Shown here: positions 26,596-35,167 of the stretch, piece by piece
Numbering within the stretch: position 1 is the first letter of the stretch
How the letters are laid out: every line of letters begins with the position of its first letter
Origin: Pseudoalteromonas peptidolytica
GTDB lineage: Bacteria > Pseudomonadota > Gammaproteobacteria > Enterobacterales > Alteromonadaceae
Length of the DNA: 64,000 nt
Assembly (NCBI RefSeq): GCF_012641745.1
Contig: NZ_WEHZ01000005.1
Coordinates: 1 to 64,000 of the forward strand
Direction of reading: 5' to 3'
Program-made: the position numbers and the translations under genes
The notes under the pieces: model-generated
The model's database searches: none
Seen by the model: only the letters and a program-made list of their open reading frames with translations
What the model was told of the DNA's origin: nothing

Positions 26596-27051
26596 TTAAT
26601 ACTCAATTACTATACTCACTTTACCGGTATAGCTTCCATCTACATAAGGTTGGCCATTGCCAGACGTTGCGAGTATTGCGCCTATTTTTATTTCCGCTTC
26701 CCCATATACATCGGTGAAAGCCTTATCAACTAAATTCAGACGCTTTATCAAAAAGAAGTTACTACTGTGCTGGTTTTGTATTTTTACTTCACAACGACAG
26801 TCAGAGATATAAATTTGCTTATTGGCTGGAAAGCCTTTGAGTTGCACAACCGCAGGTTCACCACGCTTGAAAATATACAACTCATTGGTGCTCGACACTT
26901 CTCCATAAGGGGTCATATTGAGTATGCTTTCCCGCGAATTTTCATAAGCAACAATAATGCCAAAATTAAGATTCTGAAGAACCTCAATTGAGCTTGCATG
27001 GCTCATACCTGAGAGCATTGTAGCAAACGCGAAAAACTTTAATCCTTTCAT
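26596..27051 (-). CDS. Small secreted subunit, DUF4402-like (minor pilin or tip candidate)
   Basis: This 151-residue protein (from the ATG at 27051) has a signal peptide (about 1-20, ending SHA). The opening strand VLQNLNFGIIVAY and the closing strands VDGSYTGKVSIVIEY match the pattern of its neighbour (VNDLKFGTI ... LDDTYSATVAITVSY), so it is probably a divergent paralogue. It has an unusual close cysteine pair (DCRCEVK). It is shorter than the main subunit and is followed by the chaperone gene. It may initiate, end or tip the fibre, but this is inference. Confidence 0.7.
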   Translation of the reverse strand: MKGLKFFAFATMLSGMSHASSIEVLQNLNFGIIVAYENSRESILNMTPYGEVSSTNELYIFKRGEPAVVQLKGFPANKQIYISDCRCEVKIQNQHSSNFFLIKRLNLVDKAFTDVYGEAEIKIGAILATSGNGQPYVDGSYTGKVSIVIEY

Positions 27052-27094
27052 ACCACTCAAAAAAGGCGATAAACATCATCGCCTATATCATAAC

Positions 27095-27736
27095 TTAGTA
27101 AGATACTGTAATGGCTACCGTAGCTGAATATGTATCATCTAAATAGCTTCCACCATCTTTATCAGTGCCAATAGATGCACCAACGTTGAAAGTAGCTTTA
27201 CCTTCATTATTCGCTGCAATCACATATTCGTCGTCACCATTTTTTTCAATCGCCGCGTTTGGTGTCTGGCCCTCAACCGCATATAAGGATAAGCTTAAAA
27301 GCTCAAATTTAGCCGTGTCACTCGGGCCTTCAGCTGAAACAAGCTCAATTGCTGCTACTTCTGGTGTTCCTGCATCACCATCATGGTCAACCGTTAAGGT
27401 TGGTAGTGATATTTTCATGTTGGCATAGCGAGTTACACCTGAAATTGTAAACTGCGCTGGAGAAGAGTCATCTGTTAAAATACCAATTTGAGCACCATCT
27501 TGAGAGGTTGCAGCTAGTGCTTCTGTAGAATCTGCTGGACGCGTTAAAGTTGCTTGTTTGGTGCTTTCAGCCATCGCTCGAATCGTACCAAACTTAAGAT
27601 CGTTTACTTTTTCCAGTGTAAACGCATTCTGAACCGTAACACTGGCATTAAACGTTTTGTTTTGAGACGCAACAGCAACGGAAGTCACACTTAGCAAAGA
27701 TAGCGTGATTAAACTAACCTTAATTTTATTTATCAT
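27095..27736 (-). CDS. DUF4402-type secreted subunit (main fibre subunit candidate)
   Basis: This 213-residue protein has a clear signal peptide (about 1-23, ending AVA|SQN). The mature part has the DUF4402-type pattern: FNASVTVQNAFTLEKVNDLKFGTIRA, a middle PAQFTISGVTRYANMKISLP, and the C-terminal strand pair ATFNVGASIGTDKDGGSYLDDTYSATVAITVSY. DUF4402 proteins are beta-sandwich, often pilin-like. AAGGAAAGG precedes the ATG. Directly upstream is a near-perfect sigma-28 promoter, so expression is expected with the late flagellar genes. The acidic mature protein has no cysteine, unlike classical pilins. Confidence 0.82.
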   Translation of the reverse strand: MINKIKVSLITLSLLSVTSVAVASQNKTFNASVTVQNAFTLEKVNDLKFGTIRAMAESTKQATLTRPADSTEALAATSQDGAQIGILTDDSSPAQFTISGVTRYANMKISLPTLTVDHDGDAGTPEVAAIELVSAEGPSDTAKFELLSLSLYAVEGQTPNAAIEKNGDDEYVIAANNEGKATFNVGASIGTDKDGGSYLDDTYSATVAITVSY

Positions 27737-27783
27737 TTACCTTTCCTTTACCTTCAGGTTTATTATTAGGATTTCCATTATAT

Positions 27784-27810
27784 TTATCGGTACGATACTA
27801 AGAAACTTTA
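27784..27810 (-). promoter_or_regulatory. Sigma-28 (FliA) promoter of the DUF4402 subunit gene
   Basis: On the minus strand it reads TAAAGTTT-N11-ACCGATAA: 15 of 16 bases match the FliA consensus, with exact spacing. The -10 box is identical to that of the flagellin promoter at 1380-1387. The predicted start is near 27776, 40 nt before the ATG. Confidence 0.88.
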
Positions 27811-27870
27811 GTTATTTTTATATATATTTTACGACCCATCTAACCAACGGATAAATAAAGAACAAAAAGT

Positions 27871-28412
27871 TCAAGATTTAATCACGCGACATTTTTCATT
27901 ATACTTTTCTAAGATTTTACAAAGCATGCTCGCAGCCCTATTTGATTCCAACGGTCCCATTTGAACAAAAAAACGCTCCCCAAATGCCTTTTGCTCTGCT
28001 TTAACACTAACACCTGTAATTGTATTTAACGAGGGTAATAATCGATTTAACTTTAATACAATTTTCTCAGCAGCAGTTCGCGTAAGCCTTGGTGTTAACT
28101 CCGCATAAAAGCGCAGCATTGTGCTATCTTCAGCATGATGAGAAACCACCGATGGGTTGCCATTCAATAGCGCATCCGAAGATGGGAGCGGCTGTTGTGC
28201 AGCTAATAGTGTAATGAGTTTATTTAAGTCGTTTTCAGACTGTAATAAGCGTTTAATTTGCTCTTTCGATTCATTCCATTCCTTGATGACTTGCTCAATT
28301 TCTTCCTGTGAATATTCAGAGGTTTTTTTGCCGATGGTTAACTCACTACTTTGTGAGCTGCAACCCAAAATCAGAAGAAAAAAAAAGCGAGCACTGAGTG
28401 TTTTTTAACCAT
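27871..28412 (-). pseudogene. SPOR-type lipoprotein gene, frameshifted at a T9 tract in the signal peptide
   Basis: From the ATG at 28412 translation gives MVKKHSVLAFFFF then stop. The tract of nine T (minus strand; 28378-28386) is one base short. With seven or ten T the frame joins ...LLILGCSSQSSE, a perfect lipoprotein signal and lipobox, and continues to 27871. The downstream frame has a coiled coil (EEIEQVIKEWNESKEQIKRLLQ) and a SPOR-like end (GERFFVQMGPLESNRAASMLCKILEKY). It is a paralogue of the lipoprotein at 21895-22587. It may be phase-variable, newly inactivated or a sequencing error. A TTG at 28368 could only start a protein without a signal peptide. Confidence 0.75.
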
Positions 28413-28423
28413 TAATATCTCAT

Positions 28424-28450
28424 AAAATAAAAAAGGGAGCAAAGCTCCCA
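28424..28450 (-). terminator. Terminator after galU
   Basis: Stem GGGAGC-TTT-GCTCCC followed on the minus strand by TTTTTTATTTTAT. It lies only about 12 nt before the start codon of the SPOR-type lipoprotein. Confidence 0.88.
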
Positions 28451-28488
28451 TAATTAACTCACTATATAAAAGAGTATTAATTTCACAC

Positions 28489-29370
28489 TCATTTTGCAAG
28501 CTTTGTTATAAATTGCATCAGTTCATTGGAAAATTCATCTCGACGAACAGCATGCTCTATAATCGCTTTCAAATAACCAATCTTGCTGCCACAATCATGG
28601 CTTTTACCACAAAGCGCATACGCTTGTACTTGCTCAGTTTCCATCATCATTGCTATCGCATCGGTCAATTGGATTTCTCCTCCTGCCCCTTCTGGCGTTT
28701 TTGCCAACAATGGCCAAATAGACTTGTTTAAAACATAGCGGCCAACGATGGCAAGGTTTGAAGGTGCCGTGCCAGGTTTGGGTTTTTCAACCATGTTGTG
28801 CATAGGTTTAGATTCACCAGCAGCCAACATTTCACCGCCGATATCTACAATACCAAATTGCGACACAACCTCTTCCGCCACAGGCTCAACCATAACTTGG
28901 CTACAACCTTGCTGCTCAAAACGTGCAATCATCTGGGCCAGATTTTCCTGTCTTAGATCAGCAGTAGCAGCATCTATTAACACATCAGGTAGCATGACAA
29001 CAAAAGGTTCATCGCCAATAACCGGTGCTGCACAATTGATAGCATGTCCAAGCCCTTTGGCTTCACCTTGACGGACCTGTATCATCGTTATTCCTTTTGG
29101 ACAGATAGATTGCACTTCTTCTAATAACTGTCTCTTTACCCGTTGTTCTAGCGTCGCTTCAAGTTCAAAACTAGTATCGAAATGGTTTTCAATCGAGTTT
29201 TTACTGGAGTGAGTAACCAAAACGATCTCTTTGATCCCTGCTGCTGCGGCTTCGTCAACCACATATTGAATAAGTGGCTTATCCACTATGGGTAGCATTT
29301 CTTTTGGTATTGCTTTTGTTGCAGGCAACATTCTAGTGCCTAAGCCTGCGACTGGAATAACGGCTTTCAT
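28489..29370 (-). CDS. galU: UTP-glucose-1-phosphate uridylyltransferase GalU
   Basis: GalU makes UDP-glucose from UTP and glucose 1-phosphate, for polysaccharide and lipopolysaccharide synthesis. The N-terminus [34 protein letters not shown] is the nucleotide-binding signature. [16 protein letters not shown] and MVEKP segments complete the nucleotidyltransferase fold. At 293 residues it is of usual size. AGGAG precedes the ATG. It lies downstream of thyA and ends in a strong terminator. Confidence 0.97.
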   Translation of the reverse strand: MKAVIPVAGLGTRMLPATKAIPKEMLPIVDKPLIQYVVDEAAAAGIKEIVLVTHSSKNSIENHFDTSFELEATLEQRVKRQLLEEVQSICPKGITMIQVRQGEAKGLGHAINCAAPVIGDEPFVVMLPDVLIDAATADLRQENLAQMIARFEQQGCSQVMVEPVAEEVVSQFGIVDIGGEMLAAGESKPMHNMVEKPKPGTAPSNLAIVGRYVLNKSIWPLLAKTPEGAGGEIQLTDAIAMMMETEQVQAYALCGKSHDCGSKIGYLKAIIEHAVRRDEFSNELMQFITKLAK

Positions 29371-29378
29371 GTTAACTC

Positions 29379-30212
29379 CTAAATAGCGACTGGTGCTTTA
29401 ATATGAGGATGGCACTGATAATCAACTAGCTCAAAATCCTCAAATTTAAAGTCGAAAATATCCTTAACTTCAGGGTTAATTCTCATTGTTGGTTTAGGGA
29501 ACGGCTTTCGGTTTAACTGCTCGTCTACCTGATCCATGTGATTCAAGTATAGGTGAGCATCGCCAAAGGTGTGAATAAAATCACCGACCTCTAGCTCGCA
29601 CACTTGCGCTATCATCATAGTCAACAGCGCATAGCTCGCAATATTGAAAGGCACACCAAGGAAAATATCTGCGCTACGCTGATATAATTGACAGGATAGC
29701 TTGCCATCTAGAACATAAAATTGAAATAACGTATGACAAGGTGGTAACGCCTGCTTGCCCATAGCAGCATTATCTTTTGGTGAGTATTGTGTGTCGGGTA
29801 ACAACGCTGGGTTCCAAGCACTCACAATTAAGCGCCTAGAGTCCGGGTTGGTTTTTATTTGCTCAACCACATCTTTGATTTGATCTACAACCTCTCCGTT
29901 TGGTCCTACCCATGAGCGCCATTGACTACCATATACTGGCCCTAAGTCACCTTCATCTGTGGCCCAACCGTCCCATATTCTTACCCCATTATCGTTTAGG
30001 TATTTTATATTCGTATCACCGTTTAAAAACCATAGTAACTCATGAATAATTGAGCGTAGATGACACTTTTTGGTAGTAACTAATGGGAAGCCTTCTTGTA
30101 AGTTAAAGCGCATTTGATAACCAAACACACTGACTGTGCCAGTGCCTGTTCTGTCTTCTTTTTTAGTGCCATTGTCACACACATGGCGCATCAGTTCTAA
30201 ATATTGTTTCAT
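29379..30212 (-). CDS. thyA: Thymidylate synthase ThyA
   Basis: ThyA methylates dUMP to dTMP with methylene-tetrahydrofolate. The motifs are complete: [16 protein letters not shown], the catalytic Cys in [46 protein letters not shown] and [13 protein letters not shown]. At 277 residues it is slightly longer than the E. coli enzyme (264). It follows lgt by 12 nt, the same lgt-thyA pairing as in E. coli. Confidence 0.98.
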   Translation of the reverse strand: MKQYLELMRHVCDNGTKKEDRTGTGTVSVFGYQMRFNLQEGFPLVTTKKCHLRSIIHELLWFLNGDTNIKYLNDNGVRIWDGWATDEGDLGPVYGSQWRSWVGPNGEVVDQIKDVVEQIKTNPDSRRLIVSAWNPALLPDTQYSPKDNAAMGKQALPPCHTLFQFYVLDGKLSCQLYQRSADIFLGVPFNIASYALLTMMIAQVCELEVGDFIHTFGDAHLYLNHMDQVDEQLNRKPFPKPTMRINPEVKDIFDFKFEDFELVDYQCHPHIKAPVAI

Positions 30213-30224
30213 TATTGCTACTCT

Positions 30225-31037
30225 TTAACTTTTTGCTTGTCCGGTAGGTGTCATTTTACTGTCGCGCTTGTATGCCCACACCATGAGAATGGTACCAGCT
30301 ATTACCATAGGTAGTGATAGGATTTGGCCCTGCGAAATTATGCCGCCATATAAGCCAATATGGGCATCCGGCTCTCGGAAGTACTCAATAGCAAAACGAA
30401 ATACACCGTATCCGGCTAAAAATAATCCTGCAACGCTGCCTGCTGGGCGAGGTTTTTTTCTGAACCAAACTAGCATAATAAATAACACTAACCCTTCAAA
30501 AAACGCTTCATATAACTGTGATGGGTGGCGCGGTTGTGGTCCACCGGTTGGAAATACAAACGCCCACGGCACGTCTGTAACTCGCCCCCATAATTCACCA
30601 TTAATAAAGTTACCAATACGCCCTGCTAAGAGTCCAACCGGTACCATAGGTACCACAAAGTCACCAACTGACAAAATAGAGCGATTATGTTTAACTGCAT
30701 AAATAACAATAGCTGTAATTACACCAAGCGCGCCGCCGTGGAATGACATACCACCTTGGTCAACTCGAAATAGATAAAGCGGATTCTCTATAAAGTGAGA
30801 AAATTGATAAAATAATACATAGCCGATACGACCACCTAAAATAACCCCAAGCATAGAATAAAAGACAAGATCACCAACTTGGTCTTTGTTCCAGCCAGAA
30901 TTCGGCTTTTTCGCCTCTTTTGCCGCCCACCACATAGCGAACATAAAGCCGATTAAATACATTAGTCCATACCAGCGCACACTCAGCGGTCCGATGGAAA
31001 AAATCACAGGGTCTATCTGTGGAAACTGCAAAGCCAT
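30225..31037 (-). CDS. lgt: Prolipoprotein diacylglyceryl transferase Lgt
   Basis: Lgt adds diacylglycerol to the lipobox cysteine of prolipoproteins at the inner membrane. It is a 270-residue multi-spanning protein with the Lgt signature [14 protein letters not shown] and the conserved HPSQLYEA and FHGGALG segments. AAGGAAAG precedes the ATG. It lies 9 nt after the TauE/SafE-family gene and just before thyA. It would process the many lipoproteins encoded in this window. Confidence 0.97.
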   Translation of the reverse strand: MALQFPQIDPVIFSIGPLSVRWYGLMYLIGFMFAMWWAAKEAKKPNSGWNKDQVGDLVFYSMLGVILGGRIGYVLFYQFSHFIENPLYLFRVDQGGMSFHGGALGVITAIVIYAVKHNRSILSVGDFVVPMVPVGLLAGRIGNFINGELWGRVTDVPWAFVFPTGGPQPRHPSQLYEAFFEGLVLFIMLVWFRKKPRPAGSVAGLFLAGYGVFRFAIEYFREPDAHIGLYGGIISQGQILSLPMVIAGTILMVWAYKRDSKMTPTGQAKS

Positions 31038-31046
31038 AGCCTTTCC

Positions 31047-31856
31047 TTAATTTATTAACATATTGCCAGCGATAATAATCAGTAACGCCGCAAACACTTT
31101 TTTAATCGTTGCCACTGGTAAATGATGCGTTGCTTTTGCACCAATAGGCGCCATAAACCAAGACGTGGCTACTATACCGACTAAAGCGGGTAAGTAGACA
31201 AAGCCTAAAAAGCCGTGTTCAATATCCACATGTTTTGCACCAGAGGCAATATAACCAAAAGAGCCGAAAATTGCGATGACGATGCCGCTCGCTGAAGCGC
31301 ACCCAATCGCTTTTTTCATATCAAGTGAAAAAAAAGTCAATAGTGGAACAATCAACGCTCCCCCACCAATACCTATCATAGCGGATAGTGCCCCCGTTAC
31401 AGAGGTTAACACCGAAAGGATTGGCCCTTTTGGCATTACTCTGGTTGATTGTGCCGGTTTCCTGGAGCTCCAAGCCATTTTCATCGCAATACCGATAACA
31501 CTAACCACAAAAATGATTCTAACGATTTTTTCTGGTAACAATACCGCCGCAAAACCACTTCCCAGCGCGCCGAATGCAACTCCCAACATCACCCAAGGCG
31601 CAATATGCCATGGCACATTGTCATTTTTATGATGGGCCTTTGCAGAAGATGTCGAAGTAAAAATAATTGATGCAAGTGACGTCGCCACCGCGACTATGAC
31701 AACTTGCTCATTGGGAATGATTGCGAACTTAGTAAGTATGACTGATAAAATCGGAACAATTAGCAAGCCTCCGCCAATTCCAAGGAGACCTGCAAGAAAA
31801 CCAACGGCACAGCCAAGTAAAGCGCATAGTAAAACGATGAGTAAAATAGTGTCCAT
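31047..31856 (-). CDS. TauE/SafE-family membrane permease
   Basis: This 269-residue inner-membrane protein has about eight hydrophobic segments. The N-terminal GFLAGLLGIGGGLLIVPIL and the internal repeat GALSAMIGIGGGALIVPLLTFF are the paired glycine-rich signatures of the TauE/SafE (sulfite/organosulfonate exporter) family. The substrate cannot be told from sequence. I chose the ATG at 31856 after GAAGAG; a TTG one codon earlier is also possible. It lies between ptsP and lgt. Confidence 0.9.
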   Translation of the reverse strand: MDTILLIVLLCALLGCAVGFLAGLLGIGGGLLIVPILSVILTKFAIIPNEQVVIVAVATSLASIIFTSTSSAKAHHKNDNVPWHIAPWVMLGVAFGALGSGFAAVLLPEKIVRIIFVVSVIGIAMKMAWSSRKPAQSTRVMPKGPILSVLTSVTGALSAMIGIGGGALIVPLLTFFSLDMKKAIGCASASGIVIAIFGSFGYIASGAKHVDIEHGFLGFVYLPALVGIVATSWFMAPIGAKATHHLPVATIKKVFAALLIIIAGNMLIN

Positions 31857-31902
31857 CAAAAGCTCTTCTTCTTATTGCGCGCTAATGGTAGCGTAAATAG
31901 CG

Positions 31903-34191
31903 TTAAGAAGCACCCTTTGCTTGATGACTGGTGTAGAGTAATTCTGCAAAGCTATGTTCAATCATAAACTCCTTTATCACTCGACGAACTTGCTTTGAAG
32001 AAGACTGTGTCAAACAGGTCTGCAACAGCGTTTCCATATCTGTTACATTGAGCCGGCGAAGTACCCACTTCACTTTGTTCAAAGATGAAATATTCATACT
32101 TAAACGGCGATATCCCATCGCTACCAGTAATATCGCACCTTCAGGCTCACCGCCGAGTTCGCCACATAAACTAAACGGCAGCTCGTGCGCTTCACATTCC
32201 TGAGCAATATGATTCAGCACTCTAAGTACGCTAGGGTGATATGGGTCAAAAAGATCTGCCACTTGAGCATTTGTCCTATCGACGGCTAGCAGGTATTGAG
32301 TTAGGTCATTACTACCAACAGAACAGAAGTCAATTTTTGTTGCCCAGTCAGGTAATAAGTATATACTTGAGGGCACTTCGAGCATTACACCAACTTCTGG
32401 TCTATCGATTGTGTAAAATGGATCTGCCCATTCATCTTGTAGCTCAAAGCAGGCTTGGTCAATTAATGCTATCGCTTCATCAATTTCTTCACTGTGGCCC
32501 ACCATAGGCAGCATAATTTGCAAATTCCCAAGACCGGCATTGGCTTTTATCATGGCTTTGATTTGGTCTAAAAATAATTCGGGATGATCGAGGGATACGC
32601 GAATACCTCGCCAACCCAGAAATGGGTTATCTTCACGTATATCGAAATAATCTAAAACTTTATCACCACCAATATCCAGCGTTCTCATCACGACAGGCTC
32701 AGGATGGTAACGCGTTAGTACCTCACGATACCAAACTTCTTGTTCTGCTTGAGTAGGAAACTGCCCTTTTTGCATAAACCACGACTCGGTTCGATATAAC
32801 CCTACTCCATCACAATAGCTTGCGCTCATGGTTTCTGTAGAGAGATCAAGGCCCGCGTTTAAGAGCAGGTTAATACGCTCTCCGTCAAGTGTAATTGGCG
32901 GTAAATCATGCTCCGCTTCAAACTTATCATGGAGCATATTGTCTTTACGCTTTATTTCCACATATTCATTAACAAGCATTTGAGAAGGTGAGATATAAAG
33001 ACGGCCGGAGTACGCATCCATAATCATGGACTTACCATCAAACTGTAGTAAGGGAATGTCTTCGATCCCCCAAATAGCAGGCACTCCCATGGCACGAGTT
33101 AAAATAGACGCATGTGAATTGACTGAACCGTGAACACTCACCACGCCTTTTAGTTTTTCTTTTGGTACTTGGGCCAGCATTGTTGGTGTTAAAGTGTGTG
33201 CAATTATAATCGTATTGTCTGGATACTGCTTGATGACTTGTTCTGTTGACACCAAATGTTGAAGTACCCGTAAACCAATATCTTTTACATCTATCGCGCG
33301 CTCTTTGATATAAGGGTCGCTCATCCTATCAAACTGTGCTACCAGTTTTTCAATCACTATTTTTAGCGCTGTTTTGGCATTCCAACCTCGCTCAATCTCG
33401 GACTCAACCTGTGTCCCTAAACTTCTCGCGTCTAACAGTTGTTGGTACACTTCAAAGACAGCGACAGCTTCTTTGGGGATATCGTCGCTCAGTGTTTTCG
33501 CTAAAATATGAAATTCTTGACGAGTAGCCGCTACAGCTTGATGAAATAACTGAATTTGCTGTTGGCTATTATCACAATGCTGCGCTTCGATACTTTTGAA
33601 GTCTATGTGAGGCAACACAACATAACCTGACCCCAGAGCAATGCCCGGGGCACTAGAAACCCCTTTCAAGACAGATGTTCGATGACTACTTGCATCTTGC
33701 TGTAATAACGTCTGAATTTCTGCGTTTGCGAGCACAGAGGCCAATTGTGCTGAGAGCGTGATCAAAAAAGACTCTTCGTCGTGGCTAAATACGCGAGCGA
33801 TTTTCTGCTGCACCACAATGACTCCAAGCACTTTACGTTGATGAACCACAGGAACAGACAAAAAAGCGTTGTAGCCTTCTTCATTTACTTCGGGGGAGAG
33901 TTTAAATCTCGGGTGAGATTGAGCATGCGCAACATTGATAGGTTCTTCACGCTGAGCAACAAGGCCAACCAGGCCTTCTGTAAATCCCATTCGGAATTGC
34001 CCGATTGCTTCAGGATTTAACCCATCTGTAGCCATCAAGATAAAATTGTCTTGACTATAATCTGCAAAATAAACTGAGCAGCACTCAGTGTGCATAGCCT
34101 CTTTAACCATAGTAACAAAGCAATTTAACGCGCTTTGTAGGTCACTTTGCTGTGCCACTGATTCAGCAATCGATCTCAACGTTGCTAACAC
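31903..34191 (-). CDS. ptsP: Phosphoenolpyruvate-protein phosphotransferase PtsP (EI-Ntr)
   Basis: PtsP starts the nitrogen-related phosphotransferase relay. An N-terminal GAF domain (about residues 5-145) is followed by the Enzyme I parts. The phospho-His lies in GSVNSHASILTRAMGVPAIWG. The C-terminal PEP-binding barrel has RTESWFM, RTLDIGGDK, VGVMLEVPSS, CSVGSNDLTQYLLAVDR and the SLCGELGG segment. I chose the GTG at 34191 (762 residues), preceded by AAGGAG at ideal spacing and 16 nt after the rppH stop codon. The longer frame from 34281 overlaps rppH and adds 30 unconserved residues. Confidence 0.95.
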   Translation of the reverse strand: MLATLRSIAESVAQQSDLQSALNCFVTMVKEAMHTECCSVYFADYSQDNFILMATDGLNPEAIGQFRMGFTEGLVGLVAQREEPINVAHAQSHPRFKLSPEVNEEGYNAFLSVPVVHQRKVLGVIVVQQKIARVFSHDEESFLITLSAQLASVLANAEIQTLLQQDASSHRTSVLKGVSSAPGIALGSGYVVLPHIDFKSIEAQHCDNSQQQIQLFHQAVAATRQEFHILAKTLSDDIPKEAVAVFEVYQQLLDARSLGTQVESEIERGWNAKTALKIVIEKLVAQFDRMSDPYIKERAIDVKDIGLRVLQHLVSTEQVIKQYPDNTIIIAHTLTPTMLAQVPKEKLKGVVSVHGSVNSHASILTRAMGVPAIWGIEDIPLLQFDGKSMIMDAYSGRLYISPSQMLVNEYVEIKRKDNMLHDKFEAEHDLPPITLDGERINLLLNAGLDLSTETMSASYCDGVGLYRTESWFMQKGQFPTQAEQEVWYREVLTRYHPEPVVMRTLDIGGDKVLDYFDIREDNPFLGWRGIRVSLDHPELFLDQIKAMIKANAGLGNLQIMLPMVGHSEEIDEAIALIDQACFELQDEWADPFYTIDRPEVGVMLEVPSSIYLLPDWATKIDFCSVGSNDLTQYLLAVDRTNAQVADLFDPYHPSVLRVLNHIAQECEAHELPFSLCGELGGEPEGAILLVAMGYRRLSMNISSLNKVKWVLRRLNVTDMETLLQTCLTQSSSKQVRRVIKEFMIEHSFAELLYTSHQAKGAS

Positions 34192-34207
34192 TTGCTGCTC
34201 CTTAAGT

Positions 34208-34732
34208 TTACCGCTTATTGCGCCAGAACTCTTTTTGCCCATGTGATTCACGCTTGCCAAATGGCATTGCGAATGGAGCAAACTCTTTCATAACACGTCG
34301 ATAAACATCACGTTTAAACGATACTACTTGGCGGACTGGGTACCAATAGCTCACCCAGCGCCAGTCATCGAACTCAGGATGATGGGTTCGTAATAAATCT
34401 ACATCCTCATCCTTGCACCTCAGCTTCAACAAAAACCACTTTTGCTTTTGCCCAATGCAGACCGGACTTGAATCTCTTCTAATTAACCTTTTCGGTAGTT
34501 TGTAACGTAACCAATGTTTAGAACTTGCTACAATTTCAACATCTTCTGGCCTAAGCCCAACTTCTTCATGATGTTCACGATACATCGTTTGCTCAGGCGT
34601 TTCCCCTTGATCTATTCCACCTTGAGGAAATTGCCAAGAGTGTTGTCCGTAACGACGGGCCCAAAATACCTGCCCCTGATTATTACAAATCACTATTCCG
34701 ACATTGGCACGAAACCCTTCGGCATCAATCAC
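34208..34732 (-). CDS. rppH: RNA pyrophosphohydrolase RppH
   Basis: RppH removes pyrophosphate from the 5' end of mRNA, which opens it to RNase E decay. It starts at a GTG ([17 protein letters not shown]). The Nudix box is [22 protein letters not shown], with ordinary catalytic Glu residues. The C-terminal [26 protein letters not shown] is family-typical. At 174 residues it is of normal size. It is co-transcribed with ptsP, as in E. coli. Confidence 0.97.
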   Translation of the reverse strand: MIDAEGFRANVGIVICNNQGQVFWARRYGQHSWQFPQGGIDQGETPEQTMYREHHEEVGLRPEDVEIVASSKHWLRYKLPKRLIRRDSSPVCIGQKQKWFLLKLRCKDEDVDLLRTHHPEFDDWRWVSYWYPVRQVVSFKRDVYRRVMKEFAPFAMPFGKRESHGQKEFWRNKR

Positions 34733-34839
34733 CTTAGTGCCTCATTTATAAGTCGATTTCTAATGATTGTTCCACAACTCCTGCGTCACGGCAAATTTAA
34801 TTCCTTACTATACCTAAATTATCTCAGCATATTCTCAAC

Positions 34840-35053
34840 TTACCCACAACTTGTGCATAACCCAATCAATTATCGTTTAAATTACCAACAAAAACATAGT
34901 TACACACTTTAAATCTTATGTTTTCCACATATTCTGTGGATAATTATGTTTATAGCCCTGTATTTATCCAAAGAACTGACAATTCTACTAAGTTGACAAC
35001 CTACAACTTTAAAAATAATCCTATATTTATCATGGTGATAGCTATTATACACA
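34840..35053. promoter_or_regulatory. DnaA-box cluster, DARS2-like
   Basis: Four sites match TTWTNCACA: TTATGCACA (minus, 34852-34860), TTTTCCACA (plus, 34921-34929), TTATCCACA (minus, 34935-34943) and TTATACACA (plus, 35045-35053). A near match, TTACCCACA (plus), is at 34840-34848. The first four in order form two head-to-head inverted pairs. E. coli DARS2, which reactivates DnaA, lies in the same rppH-mutH gap. Nothing else is seen in this 435-nt gap, apart from unassigned promoters. Confidence 0.65.
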
Positions 35054-35167
35054 CAGAAGTTCATGCGACTATTTAAATCCACAATCAAATTGAGTGTAAA
35101 TTGACCAACTTACTTCGTCTTATGATTTCATTTATAATGATGCTTTCACCACATATTGGAGAATCAC

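Noticed and set aside
34840-35053. DnaA boxes as a chromosomal origin
   Set aside because: No dnaA, gidA/mnmG or parAB genes, no 13-mer unwinding repeats; the rppH-mutH setting fits DARS2 better.
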